DNA of 64,000 bases from Thiomicrorhabdus sp033238645 (GTDB taxonomy: Bacteria; Pseudomonadota; Gammaproteobacteria; Thiomicrospirales; Thiomicrospiraceae). The stretch is taken from contig BQXR01000010.1 in assembly GCA_033238645.1 (NCBI GenBank), positions 8,381 to 72,380 on the forward strand, written 5' to 3'. Under the pieces are notes generated by a model. That model worked only from the letters and a program-made list of their open reading frames with translations. It did no database searches and was not told the origin of the DNA. The translations under genes were made by a program, and so were the position numbers. Below are positions 18,200-26,706 of the stretch, one piece after another; position 1 is the first letter of the stretch; each line of letters begins with the position of its first letter.

Positions 18200-20785
18200 C
18201 TAACTCTCTTTCGTCTCTTTTTTTACTACCGATTTCTTAACAACAGGCTTTTTAGTGGGTGCTTTTTCTGCTACTGACTTCTTCGTTGCTGCTTTCTTAG
18301 CTGGTGCCTTCTTCTTGACTGCGGCTTTTTTAGCCGGAGTCTTCTTAGCTACCGTTTTTTTAGCTGCCGCCTTTTTAGTGGATGCTTTCTTTGCAGCAGG
18401 CTTCTTAGCCGCAGCTTTTTTAGCCCCCGCTCGCCCACGTTTCTTAGGCTCAGGCGCCTCATCTAAACGCTTTTGACACTCTTCAAGATTTAGCTCAGAG
18501 AACTCTTCATCTTTAGCAATTTTGGCATTTTTCTTAGTGATTAAATCAGTAATATAAGGCCCCCAGCGGCCTTTTAAGATTTGTACATCTGTACCAGGGA
18601 ATGTTTTAAGAATCTTATCTGCATCGGCTTGAATCTTAGTTTCAATCAACGCAATAGAGTCTTCTAGACTAATACTTAATGGATCAAACCCTTTCATCGG
18701 ACAGTATTTTTTAACGCCGTATTCTAAATAGGGCCCAAAAGGCCCTTGCTTAGCAATAATGACCTGCCCTTTTTCAACTTCAAAAATAGAACCATCCACC
18801 GCTTTTGCTTGATAAGCCTCTGGCATTTCACCCACTTCTCTTGGCAGCTTAAAGAGCTCTAAAGCATCTTCAAGCTTCAACAGATCCATTTTCTGACCTG
18901 GCATCAAACTGGCAAAGGTTGGCTTTTCTTCATTTTCACCATCACCCGTTTGCACATAAGGCCCAAAACGACCAATTTTAACAAACATCGGTTTGCCACT
19001 CTCTGGGTGATTACCCAGCAATCGTGATTGCCCCGCTTCTTCACGTGAGACCTCTTCAGCCGCTTCAACACGTGGATGAAACTGCTTATAGAACTCATCC
19101 AGCATATCCTGCCACTGAAGCTTTCCTTTAGCAATCACATCAAATTTACTTTCTACTTTTGCAGTAAATTGATAATCCAATACGTCACCAAAATGTTTGG
19201 TTAGAAAATTTGTAACAATACCTGCGATATCTGTTGGAAAGAGCTTGTTCTTCTCAGTTCCCGCCATCTCCGTCAATGTTTCAGCCGAAACAACACCGTT
19301 CTTAAGCGTTATTTGGCGATAGCTACGCTCCTTACCTTCACGGTCCTCTTTAACAACATAACCACGCTGCTGGACGGTATCGATTGTTGGCGCATAGGTT
19401 GAAGGACGACCAATACCCATCTCTTCTAAGGTACGAACCAAACTCGCTTCGTTATATCGAGCAGGGGGGCGGCTAAAACTCTGGCGAGAACCTAGCTCGC
19501 TAACCTGTACTGTTTGGCCAACAGTCATAGGTGGTAAGAGCCCAGACTCATCACCTGAACCAAAGTCATATACCTTTAAGAAACCTTCAAAAGTAACTAC
19601 TTCACCTTTGGCTGTTAACTTGTCACTAGGCAAAGATTCAATGCCAACATCGACTGTCGTACGCTTCAATTTTGCATCTGACATCTGCGAGGCGATTGCA
19701 CGGCGCCAGATCAGCTGATACAGACGCTGCTCATTACGCTCACCTTCAACTTTATCGGTACCAAATTCGGTTGGGCGGATCGCCTCGTGTGCCTCTTGGG
19801 CATCTGCATTTTTTGTTTTATATCGCCTTACTTCACTAAATTCTGCTCCATACTCACTGACAATCACCTGCTTAGCCTGCTCAATAGCTGTCTCAGACAA
19901 ATTCAACGAGTCAGTACGCATATAGGTGATCTTTCCAGCTTCATATAAACGCTGTGCAACCATCATAGTTTGCTTCACCGAGAAGCCTAATTTTGAAGAT
20001 GCCTCTTGCTGCAATGTTGACGTTGTAAATGGTGCTTTTGGGCTTCTTTTTGCAGGTTTCTCTTCTAATGAAATGACTGACAAATTTGTATTTGCAACGG
20101 CTTCTAAAAAAGCAGTTGCTTGCTCTTCTGACTCAAAAGATGCAGTGCGTTTAACATCCAGCTTTCCGACCACCTTTTGACTTTCATCCAGCAGCTCTAA
20201 AGCACCCTGAACACGGTAAACAAAACCCGCTTCATAAGCATCTACTTCTCTTTCTCGCTCTACAATTAAACGAACCGCTACAGATTGCACACGTCCTGCT
20301 GAAAGACCTGTACGAATTTTTTTCCATAGAACAGGAGAGAGTTCAAAACCAACAATTCGATCTAATACTCGGCGAGCTTGCTGAGCATTAACGACGTTCA
20401 TGTCAACGGTACGTGGCTCAGCAACTGCTTTTTGAATCGCAGGTTTGGTAATTTCATGAAAAACGATACGTTTTGTTGTTTTGATATCTAACTTAAGCGC
20501 TTCGGCAAGATGCCAGGCGATTGCTTCACCCTCGCGATCCTCATCCGTAGCCAACCATACGGTCTCAGCGGTTTTTGCAACCTTTCTTAATTCTGCAACG
20601 GTCTTCTTTTTATCGGGAGAGATTTCATAGGTTGGTTCAAATCGATTTTCTAAATCAATACCCATACCTTTTTTCTGCATATCACGAATATGTCCATAAC
20701 TCGATAATACGGTAAAATCTTTACCTAAATACTTTTCAATGGTCTTAGCTTTTGCTGGAGACTCCACGATTACCAAGTTTGTCAT
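18200..20785 (-). CDS. topA: DNA topoisomerase I with lysine/alanine-rich tail
   Basis: 861 residues. TOPRIM domain (VIVESPAKAKTIEKYLG, then DEDREGEAIAWHL), the type IA core with catalytic Tyr288 in ITYMRTDS, and C-terminal Toprim_C repeats (GRFGPYVQTG, QGPFGPYLEYG, GRWGPYI) instead of the Cys4 zinc ribbons of E. coli. The last 85 or so residues form a histone-H1-like tail of repeating AAKK/PAKK units, likely to bind DNA. The enzyme relaxes negative supercoils. Codons for SRPPAR contain the only minus-strand copy of the dispersed C-tract repeat. A terminator follows. Confidence 0.96.
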   Translation of the reverse strand: MTNLVIVESPAKAKTIEKYLGKDFTVLSSYGHIRDMQKKGMGIDLENRFEPTYEISPDKKKTVAELRKVAKTAETVWLATDEDREGEAIAWHLAEALKLDIKTTKRIVFHEITKPAIQKAVAEPRTVDMNVVNAQQARRVLDRIVGFELSPVLWKKIRTGLSAGRVQSVAVRLIVEREREVDAYEAGFVYRVQGALELLDESQKVVGKLDVKRTASFESEEQATAFLEAVANTNLSVISLEEKPAKRSPKAPFTTSTLQQEASSKLGFSVKQTMMVAQRLYEAGKITYMRTDSLNLSETAIEQAKQVIVSEYGAEFSEVRRYKTKNADAQEAHEAIRPTEFGTDKVEGERNEQRLYQLIWRRAIASQMSDAKLKRTTVDVGIESLPSDKLTAKGEVVTFEGFLKVYDFGSGDESGLLPPMTVGQTVQVSELGSRQSFSRPPARYNEASLVRTLEEMGIGRPSTYAPTIDTVQQRGYVVKEDREGKERSYRQITLKNGVVSAETLTEMAGTEKNKLFPTDIAGIVTNFLTKHFGDVLDYQFTAKVESKFDVIAKGKLQWQDMLDEFYKQFHPRVEAAEEVSREEAGQSRLLGNHPESGKPMFVKIGRFGPYVQTGDGENEEKPTFASLMPGQKMDLLKLEDALELFKLPREVGEMPEAYQAKAVDGSIFEVEKGQVIIAKQGPFGPYLEYGVKKYCPMKGFDPLSISLEDSIALIETKIQADADKILKTFPGTDVQILKGRWGPYITDLITKKNAKIAKDEEFSELNLEECQKRLDEAPEPKKRGRAGAKKAAAKKPAAKKASTKKAAAKKTVAKKTPAKKAAVKKKAPAKKAATKKSVAEKAPTKKPVVKKSVVKKETKES
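19454..19469 (-). repeat. Dispersed C-tract repeat (C6), minus strand
   Basis: On the minus strand six Cs then TGCTCGATAT, in topA, read as PPAR. The only copy found in this orientation. Confidence 0.55.
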
Positions 20786-21077
20786 AACGTTTTACTACTC
20801 TATTTAATATAAAATTATCGGGACAACTATTTTAGGTACCAGGAAAGACGACTGCAGCCTCCCGATTCTTTTTCCCTTTTTTAAGGGTGCAAAACTTTTC
20901 AACAATTTGCAAACACTTAATTCACTTTTGATTCAAAATTAACCTTTCCATCCCCAAAAACCGTATTACTACCCTAGTAACTATAGCTTATACCTACATA
21001 GAGGCAAAAGTTTTATATTACAATGACTTCATGCCATAATATCAATTCTAAAAGCCCTACTAAACCAAGGTTATGCC

Positions 21078-22004
21078 GTGTCTAATCCGACTCCAATAGC
21101 GCCAGAAAAACAGCTTGCCCCATCCCTGCTCATTATTGGATCAGATCAAGCTACCAAAGATTTTTTAGATACAGCTCTTACGCCAGAAAAATTTCAGTTA
21201 ACCTTCGTTGATAACGCTAATCAAGCCAAGCAACTTATTTTTCAAGACCATCCATCCTTTTATAGTGCCTATCTTTTTGATAATGATAATGAGCATGGCA
21301 ACAATTTGGCATTGCTTAAAGCCCTCAAAACCAATACTGAGTACTCTGTTGTACCCGCTATTTTTCAGACAGATACTAAGCACCCAAAGCATATTGAGAA
21401 AGGGTTGGAAAACGGTGCTTACTTTTACTTATTAAAACCTTATACCAAATCACTACTACTCTCAGTCTTATACGCAGCAATTAACAGCTTCACAAATCAT
21501 CGAGAACTCAATAAAGATGTTTCAAATATTTCTAATGCGCAATCAAGCCTACAAACCGCCTGTTTTCATATCAAGACCTTAGAAGATGCGCGAAGCCTCT
21601 CTTGCGTGCTTGCATTTACCACGCCAAAACCCAAAGAGACTGTTGTCGGCCTGTTTGAACTGATGATGAACGCTATTGAACATGGTAATTTAAAGATCAG
21701 CTACCAAGAGAAGTCCCAATTAATTCAGAAAAACCAACTCAACCAAGAGATCTCTAGGCGACAAGCTTTGTCAGAAAATAGAGATAAAATCGTCAAAGTG
21801 GACTTTGAAAGAAAGCAGAGTGAGTTTCAAATCACCATCAGTGATTCTGGTGAGGGCTTCGACTACCTACCATTTTTAGACTTTTCACTAGAACGTGCCA
21901 TGGATAACCACGGACGAGGCATTATGATTGCTAACAAACTTAGCTTTGATGATTTACAGTATCAAAAGAATGGCACTACCGTTATTGGTCGAATCTTTAT
22001 CTAG
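21078..22004 (+). CDS. Receiver-like domain fused to RsbW-type ATPase domain
   Basis: 308 residues from a GTG start; an AAGG lies 7 bases upstream, and no in-frame ATG fits better. Residues 15-140 resemble a response-regulator receiver (LLIIGSDQATKDFL, FYSAYLFDNDNEHG). The C-terminal half is a HATPase_c domain of the anti-sigma/serine-kinase kind: N-box ELMMNAIEHGNL (about 193), G1 DSGEGFDY and G2 NHGRGIMIANKL. Such proteins usually partner a PP2C phosphatase or an anti-anti-sigma factor; none is adjacent. It overlaps the convergent dprA by 4 bases. Confidence 0.7.
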   Translation: MSNPTPIAPEKQLAPSLLIIGSDQATKDFLDTALTPEKFQLTFVDNANQAKQLIFQDHPSFYSAYLFDNDNEHGNNLALLKALKTNTEYSVVPAIFQTDTKHPKHIEKGLENGAYFYLLKPYTKSLLLSVLYAAINSFTNHRELNKDVSNISNAQSSLQTACFHIKTLEDARSLSCVLAFTTPKPKETVVGLFELMMNAIEHGNLKISYQEKSQLIQKNQLNQEISRRQALSENRDKIVKVDFERKQSEFQITISDSGEGFDYLPFLDFSLERAMDNHGRGIMIANKLSFDDLQYQKNGTTVIGRIFI

Positions 22005-23122
22005 TTAATTCGTCGCCAACGACCTGCCGATAAAGACTCTACAATACCCTCCAATTCCAGCAGCATCAACTGGCTTTGAATATCATAGACAGGGCATTTG
22101 CTCAATACAACCAGTTCATCCAGACCAATTGCGTCATAACCAATATGTTTCAAAACAGGTGTTTTTACCAAGAATTCGTTTTGTTTTTTTGAACTCCTAT
22201 CTAAAGAGAATGGGGCTGGTATTTGCGGTATTAAAGAGAGCTGAATCATCGCAGAGAGCTCTTCAAAAATATCTTGCCCTGATTCAACCAATTTTGCTCC
22301 TTGCTTAATCAGCTGATGACAGCCTTTTGCCTGTGGGTTATTAATCGATCCTGGTACTGCAAAAACCTCTCTACCTTGATTAATTGCCGTCCTCGCCGTA
22401 ATTAAAGAGCCACTCTTCAGTGCTGCTTCAACCACTAAAGTCCCGACACTCAAGCCACTAATAATTCTATTTCGTCTCGGAAAATATCTCGCTAAGGGTT
22501 GAGTGCCCAAAGGAAACTCCGAAACCATCACGCCCTCTTCGGCAATCTGCCTGCCTAGCTTCTGATTAGAAGCAGGATAGATTCGATCCAAGCCCGTTGC
22601 GACAACAGCCACGGTTTTACCTATGCCTTGTAAAGCGCCTTCATGCGCAGCAGCATCAATCCCTAATGCCAAACCACTGGTAATGGTTAAACCCTGCTTG
22701 GAGAGATGCTGCGCAAAGTCTTTGGCTATATTAATCCCCTGCTTGGAAGCATGCCGACTGCCAACAATTGCCAGCTGAGGATCACTCAATAAATCAACAC
22801 ACCCCCTAACAGAGAGTAAAATGGGGGCATCATCAATGGCAGCTAAAAGATCAGGGTAACCACCCTCTTTAAAAGCCACAAAGCTCTGTCCCTCTTGCGC
22901 ACCCCACTCCTGTGCCTGCTCAACTAGTTTGGGCAACTCCTCCCCCAGAATCATCGAACGCTGATAGTCATTGAGCACACCTAAAGCCCGCCAGTCTGAC
23001 TCTTTAGCCTGCAAAGCCACTTTAAAACTGCCAAAATGAGCCAGAATCTGCTCTGCCTGCTTCATAGAAACATGACTAATGTGAAAGGCTAACAGACTCG
23101 GTAAATCGGAAAAACTTGACAT
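22001..23122 (-). CDS. dprA: DNA-processing protein DprA
   Basis: 373 residues. The Rossmann-like core carries IVGSRHASKQG, ITSGLALGIDAAAHEGAL and FPRRNRIISGLS, and the C-terminal winged-helix DprA_WH-like domain is present (about 310-370). DprA loads RecA on incoming single-stranded DNA during natural transformation. With comM 8 kb away, this suggests competence, although dprA is also common in strains not known to be competent. It is divergent from def. Confidence 0.93.
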   Translation of the reverse strand: MSSFSDLPSLLAFHISHVSMKQAEQILAHFGSFKVALQAKESDWRALGVLNDYQRSMILGEELPKLVEQAQEWGAQEGQSFVAFKEGGYPDLLAAIDDAPILLSVRGCVDLLSDPQLAIVGSRHASKQGINIAKDFAQHLSKQGLTITSGLALGIDAAAHEGALQGIGKTVAVVATGLDRIYPASNQKLGRQIAEEGVMVSEFPLGTQPLARYFPRRNRIISGLSVGTLVVEAALKSGSLITARTAINQGREVFAVPGSINNPQAKGCHQLIKQGAKLVESGQDIFEELSAMIQLSLIPQIPAPFSLDRSSKKQNEFLVKTPVLKHIGYDAIGLDELVVLSKCPVYDIQSQLMLLELEGIVESLSAGRWRRIN

Positions 23123-23181
23123 AGTTCGCTATAATATAAGGATTGATTAAATAAAGTATAACTGAAGCATAAAACGACACT

Positions 23182-23688
23182 ATGGAAAAACTCGATATTG
23201 TTCTCTATCCTGAAGCGGGCTTAAGAGAAATTTGTACCCCCATCCCAGAAATGAATGATGACTTAGATAAACTCATTGATGATATGTTGTACACCATGTA
23301 TGACGCTCCAGGAATTGGTCTTGCAGCACCGCAAATTGCCGTACAACAACGTCTTATTGTCGTTGATGTCTCTGAAAGCAATGACCAACCCATCACTCTC
23401 ATGAACCCTGAAGTTATACAAAGTGCAGGAGAAATAAAGTGGGAAGAGGGCTGCCTCTCCCTTCCTGGCATCTTCGCTAATATCACTCGCCCAAGCGACA
23501 TTATCGTTCGCGGAATGAATCGTGATGGCAAAATGGTTGAGCTTGAAGCAGATGGTTTACTTGCCGTCTGCATTCAACATGAAATTGATCACCTAAATGG
23601 CAAGATGTTTATTGATCACCTTTCAGGTATTAAACGCACACGTGCTCTGCAGCAATTTCGTAAACTGATGGATCAAAAAGAGCCTTAA
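23182..23688 (+). CDS. def: Peptide deformylase
   Basis: 168 residues. The three family motifs are intact: GIGLAAPQI (about 44), EEGCLSLPG (about 88, Cys metal ligand) and QHEIDHLNG (about 131, HExxH metal site). It removes the formyl group from nascent N-termini. It leads a plus-strand operon with fmt (7-base gap) and rsmB, the standard gammaproteobacterial order. Confidence 0.97.
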   Translation: MEKLDIVLYPEAGLREICTPIPEMNDDLDKLIDDMLYTMYDAPGIGLAAPQIAVQQRLIVVDVSESNDQPITLMNPEVIQSAGEIKWEEGCLSLPGIFANITRPSDIIVRGMNRDGKMVELEADGLLAVCIQHEIDHLNGKMFIDHLSGIKRTRALQQFRKLMDQKEP

Positions 23689-23695
23689 GCTAACC

Positions 23696-24655
23696 ATGCC
23701 AAACCAAACATCACCATTAAAAATTATTTTTGCTGGCACGCCAGTCTTCTCCGTTGCCCCACTACAAGCACTTTTAGATTCAGAACATGAAGTCATTGCC
23801 GTTTACACTCAGCCTGACCGCCCAGCAGGACGAGGCCGTAAACTCACAGCTAGCCCTGTTAAAGAGCTGGCTCTACAGCATGATATTCCCGTCTATCAGC
23901 CCGAAACACTCAAAGATGAAACCGCACAAAGAGACCTATCAGCTCTCAATGCAGATGTGATGGTTGTAGTGGCTTATGGCCTGCTACTGCCTAAAGAAGT
24001 TTTAGACGCGCCTAAGCAAGGTTGTTTAAATATTCACGCTTCACTGCTGCCAAGATGGCGTGGTGCAGCCCCTTTGCAGAGAGCCATTGAATCTGGCGAT
24101 GCCCAAAGTGGGGTGACCATTATGCAGATGGATATTGGTTTGGATACAGGCGATATGCTGCATAAGGTTACGACTGAGATTACTGCTGACGATAATACTG
24201 CCAGCCTACATGACCGCTTAAGTACTTTAGGCTCAACCGCTTTAATGAACACGCTCAGCTCTCTACAGGCAGGAACACTAGCACCTGAAAAACAAGATGA
24301 GAGTTTAGTCACTTATGCTAAAAAACTGACTAAAGCAGAAGCGGAAATTGATTGGACAGAGCCTGCAGAAACTATTGTGCGTAAGATTCAAGCTTTTAAC
24401 CCTTGGCCTATTGCCTATACCCTCTTTCAAGATAAACCACTTCGTATAGGTCAAGCAAGCTTGCTAATACCTGAAGATCCCCCCCCTGCTCAAAATCCTG
24501 CGGGATTGGTAATCGATATTACTAAAGACGGCATGGTGGTCACTACGGGCACTCAACCCATTCTGATACAGCAAGCACAGCCTTCTGGTAAAAAAATGAT
24601 GTCAGCTTATGACTTTGCTCAATCAAGACAACTGCAAGGCGTTAGCTTCCTATGA
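23696..24655 (+). CDS. fmt: Methionyl-tRNA formyltransferase
   Basis: 319 residues. The catalytic domain has the folate-enzyme motif NIHASLLPRWRGAAP (about 110, with catalytic Asn and His) and the C-terminal domain starts near residue 207. It formylates Met-tRNAfMet. The linker near residues 262-266 reads DPPPAQNPAG, encoded by a perfect copy of the dispersed repeat with a C8 run. The stop overlaps the rsmB start (ATGA). Confidence 0.96.
   Translation: MPNQTSPLKIIFAGTPVFSVAPLQALLDSEHEVIAVYTQPDRPAGRGRKLTASPVKELALQHDIPVYQPETLKDETAQRDLSALNADVMVVVAYGLLLPKEVLDAPKQGCLNIHASLLPRWRGAAPLQRAIESGDAQSGVTIMQMDIGLDTGDMLHKVTTEITADDNTASLHDRLSTLGSTALMNTLSSLQAGTLAPEKQDESLVTYAKKLTKAEAEIDWTEPAETIVRKIQAFNPWPIAYTLFQDKPLRIGQASLLIPEDPPPAQNPAGLVIDITKDGMVVTTGTQPILIQQAQPSGKKMMSAYDFAQSRQLQGVSFL
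24479..24496 (+). repeat. Dispersed C-tract repeat (C8, perfect)
   Basis: Eight Cs then TGCTCAAAAT, in fmt, read as PPAQN. Confidence 0.8.
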
Positions 24656-25983
24656 GTCAATCTACCGATAATAACTCAGGCCTAAACACGCGTTTTATCG
24701 CACTTAAGATCTGTTTAACTGTGATCGAAAGTGGCCGCTCTTTAAGCCAAGCGTTACCTGAAGGCTTGGCACAATTTTCAGATCGCCGTGAACGCAACTT
24801 CACACAAAATATGGTACTCGGCACACTACGCTGGCAGGTTCGCCTAGAGGCCATTCGTGGTCATCTAGTTAAGAAAAAACTCAAAGCAAAAGATGAAGAT
24901 ATTAATCAGCTGATCTTATTGGGTTTGTATCAAATTTTGTATATGGATACGCCAGAACATGCAGCCGTATCAGAGACCGTTGCCGTCATTCCTCGACTTA
25001 AAAAGCCTTGGGCTAAAGGTTTTATTAATGGTGTTTTACGTAACTTCTTACGCGATAAAGATAAAATTTGTGCCGAGGTAGATCTAAAGCCCGCCTATCG
25101 CTATGCCCACCCGCAATGGATGGTCAGAGAGTTACGCAAAGCCTACCCAGAGGACTGGGAAGCGGTACTGGCGGCCAATAATGAGATCGCACCACTGACA
25201 CTACGCGTCAACACCATTCAACAAACGCGTGATACTTTTCTAGAGAAACTAGCAACCGCTGAAATCAATGCAGAGAGTCACCCAACCGCACCACAAGGTG
25301 TTCTGCTAAAACAGAGTGTCGATATCTCAAGCCTACCTACTTATGAAGAGGGGGGGTTTAGTGTTCAAGATCCTGCGGCTCAGCAGGCAGCAAATATACT
25401 ACTACCAAAGCCAGGCGAGCGTATTTTAGATGCCTGTGCAGCACCAGGGGGCAAAACCACTCATCTTTTAGAACTTTCCAATAATGAAGCCCGCGTGTTT
25501 GCTATTGAGAAAGAACCAGAGCGCCTAGAACGTCTAGCAGAAAACCTCTATCGCCTAGAACTTGAGGCGGAATACCAAGTGGGAGATGCCTCTCTACCTG
25601 ACACTTGGTGGGATGGAGAGCAATTTGATAAAATCCTACTAGATGCCCCCTGCTCGGCAACGGGGATTATCCGCCGTCACCCCGATATTAAATGGCATAG
25701 AACTGAAGAGGATATTGAGGAGTTGGTTATTATCCAAGCGGCTATTTTAAAAGCCTTATGGCCTTTATTAAAATCCGGTGGAAAACTACTTTATGCAACC
25801 TGCTCTATCCTACCTCATGAGAATACTCGACAGATACAGGCATTTTTAGCAGAAGAGCCAAGTGCAAAAGAGATTGCCATCCATGCCAATTGGGGGCAAG
25901 CATCCGACACCCCTGGCAGACAGATATTTCCAGGCACAAATGGTATGGATGGTTTCTTCTACTGTTTATTAGAGAAAATCTAA
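24652..25983 (+). CDS. rsmB: 16S rRNA (cytosine(967)-C(5))-methyltransferase RsmB
   Basis: 443 residues. An N-terminal NusB-like RNA-binding domain (about 10-145) is followed by a SAM-dependent methyltransferase domain: LDACAAPGGKTTHLLEL for the cofactor, DAPCSATGI and YATCSILPHEN with the two cysteines used in catalysis and release. It methylates C967 of 16S rRNA. Its start overlaps the fmt stop, and the DUF4390 gene follows after 3 bases. Confidence 0.95.
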   Translation: MSQSTDNNSGLNTRFIALKICLTVIESGRSLSQALPEGLAQFSDRRERNFTQNMVLGTLRWQVRLEAIRGHLVKKKLKAKDEDINQLILLGLYQILYMDTPEHAAVSETVAVIPRLKKPWAKGFINGVLRNFLRDKDKICAEVDLKPAYRYAHPQWMVRELRKAYPEDWEAVLAANNEIAPLTLRVNTIQQTRDTFLEKLATAEINAESHPTAPQGVLLKQSVDISSLPTYEEGGFSVQDPAAQQAANILLPKPGERILDACAAPGGKTTHLLELSNNEARVFAIEKEPERLERLAENLYRLELEAEYQVGDASLPDTWWDGEQFDKILLDAPCSATGIIRRHPDIKWHRTEEDIEELVIIQAAILKALWPLLKSGGKLLYATCSILPHENTRQIQAFLAEEPSAKEIAIHANWGQASDTPGRQIFPGTNGMDGFFYCLLEKI

Positions 25984-25986
25984 TCC

Positions 25987-26646
25987 ATGAAAGCCAGCTC
26001 GCGAACAAGAAGGATTCATTATCCCACCAAGACTTCGCCTGATAACTGGCTAGCAATGCTTAGCTATATGGCCATTTTTATCGCTCTACCCATCTGTAGC
26101 GCGCCTGCTAAAGCAGAAGTAAAAATAGAGCCACAAAGCATTACCATCCAAAACCTCTACAGCCTTCAACAAGAAAAGTACCTCGTATTAGACAGTAATA
26201 TCAGCTTCAATTTACCAGAGAGTGTTGTTTCTGCTATTGAGCATGAAATCCAAATTAGCTTTAAAACTGAGATCAAACTCACAGAGAAAATCTCAATATT
26301 AGGCCTCTCTTTTACCCGTGTCAGAAAGACCGTTGAATACCATACAAAGATCACGACGCAAGGCGTTAATCAACACTTTGTGCTCTACAATACACGTAAC
26401 CTAAAGCGTCAGACCTTCCCGACACTCGTATCCGCTCTGCAAACATTAGGCACGCTTAGAGCTTTCCCTTTCATTGAACTCTCGGAGCTTCATCCAGAGC
26501 AGCGCTATCATATTAAAATGCAAGTATCCCTAGATCACTGGCAACTCCCTGCCCCCTTAGTGATAGACTCACTATTTGATGACAATTGGCAACTCAATAG
26601 TGGCTGGTTTGGTATTGATTTAGAAACCCCTAAAAGTTGGATGTAG
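25987..26646 (+). CDS. DUF4390 domain protein
   Basis: 219 residues with an N-terminal hydrophobic export or anchor segment (about 20-40, ending APAKAEV) and a DUF4390 body with a beta-rich pattern. The function is not known. The family is typically placed between rsmB and ntrY, as here, which hints at an envelope or sensing role linked to the NtrYX pair. It ends 56 bases before ntrY. Confidence 0.8.
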   Translation: MKASSRTRRIHYPTKTSPDNWLAMLSYMAIFIALPICSAPAKAEVKIEPQSITIQNLYSLQQEKYLVLDSNISFNLPESVVSAIEHEIQISFKTEIKLTEKISILGLSFTRVRKTVEYHTKITTQGVNQHFVLYNTRNLKRQTFPTLVSALQTLGTLRAFPFIELSELHPEQRYHIKMQVSLDHWQLPAPLVIDSLFDDNWQLNSGWFGIDLETPKSWM

Positions 26647-26649
26647 ATC

Positions 26650-26706
26650 ATGGCACAATCAATGACTCAATCTCTATCACCTGCTAAAAGTGGCCGCCTT
26701 TTATGA
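26650..26706 (+). CDS. Possible 18-codon leader ORF coupled to ntrY
   Basis: ATG at 26650 opens 18 codons (MAQSMTQSLSPAKSGRLL) and stops with TGA inside the ntrY start as an ATGA overlap. ntrY itself has a poor ribosome site, so translation could be coupled to this leader. The peptide has no recognised family, and the ORF could be chance. Confidence 0.25.
   Translation: MAQSMTQSLSPAKSGRLL

Noticed and set aside
18255..18476. Open frame of 73 codons opposite the topA tail
   Set aside because: Antisense shadow of the AAKK codon repeats; hydrophobic and without ribosome site.
23116..23135. TTGACA and TATAAT before def as a promoter
   Set aside because: Spacing between the boxes is only 8 bases.
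25646..25662. CCCCCTGCTCGG in rsmB as a repeat copy
   Set aside because: Only five Cs, and it encodes the catalytic DAPCSATG motif, so it is explained by protein conservation.
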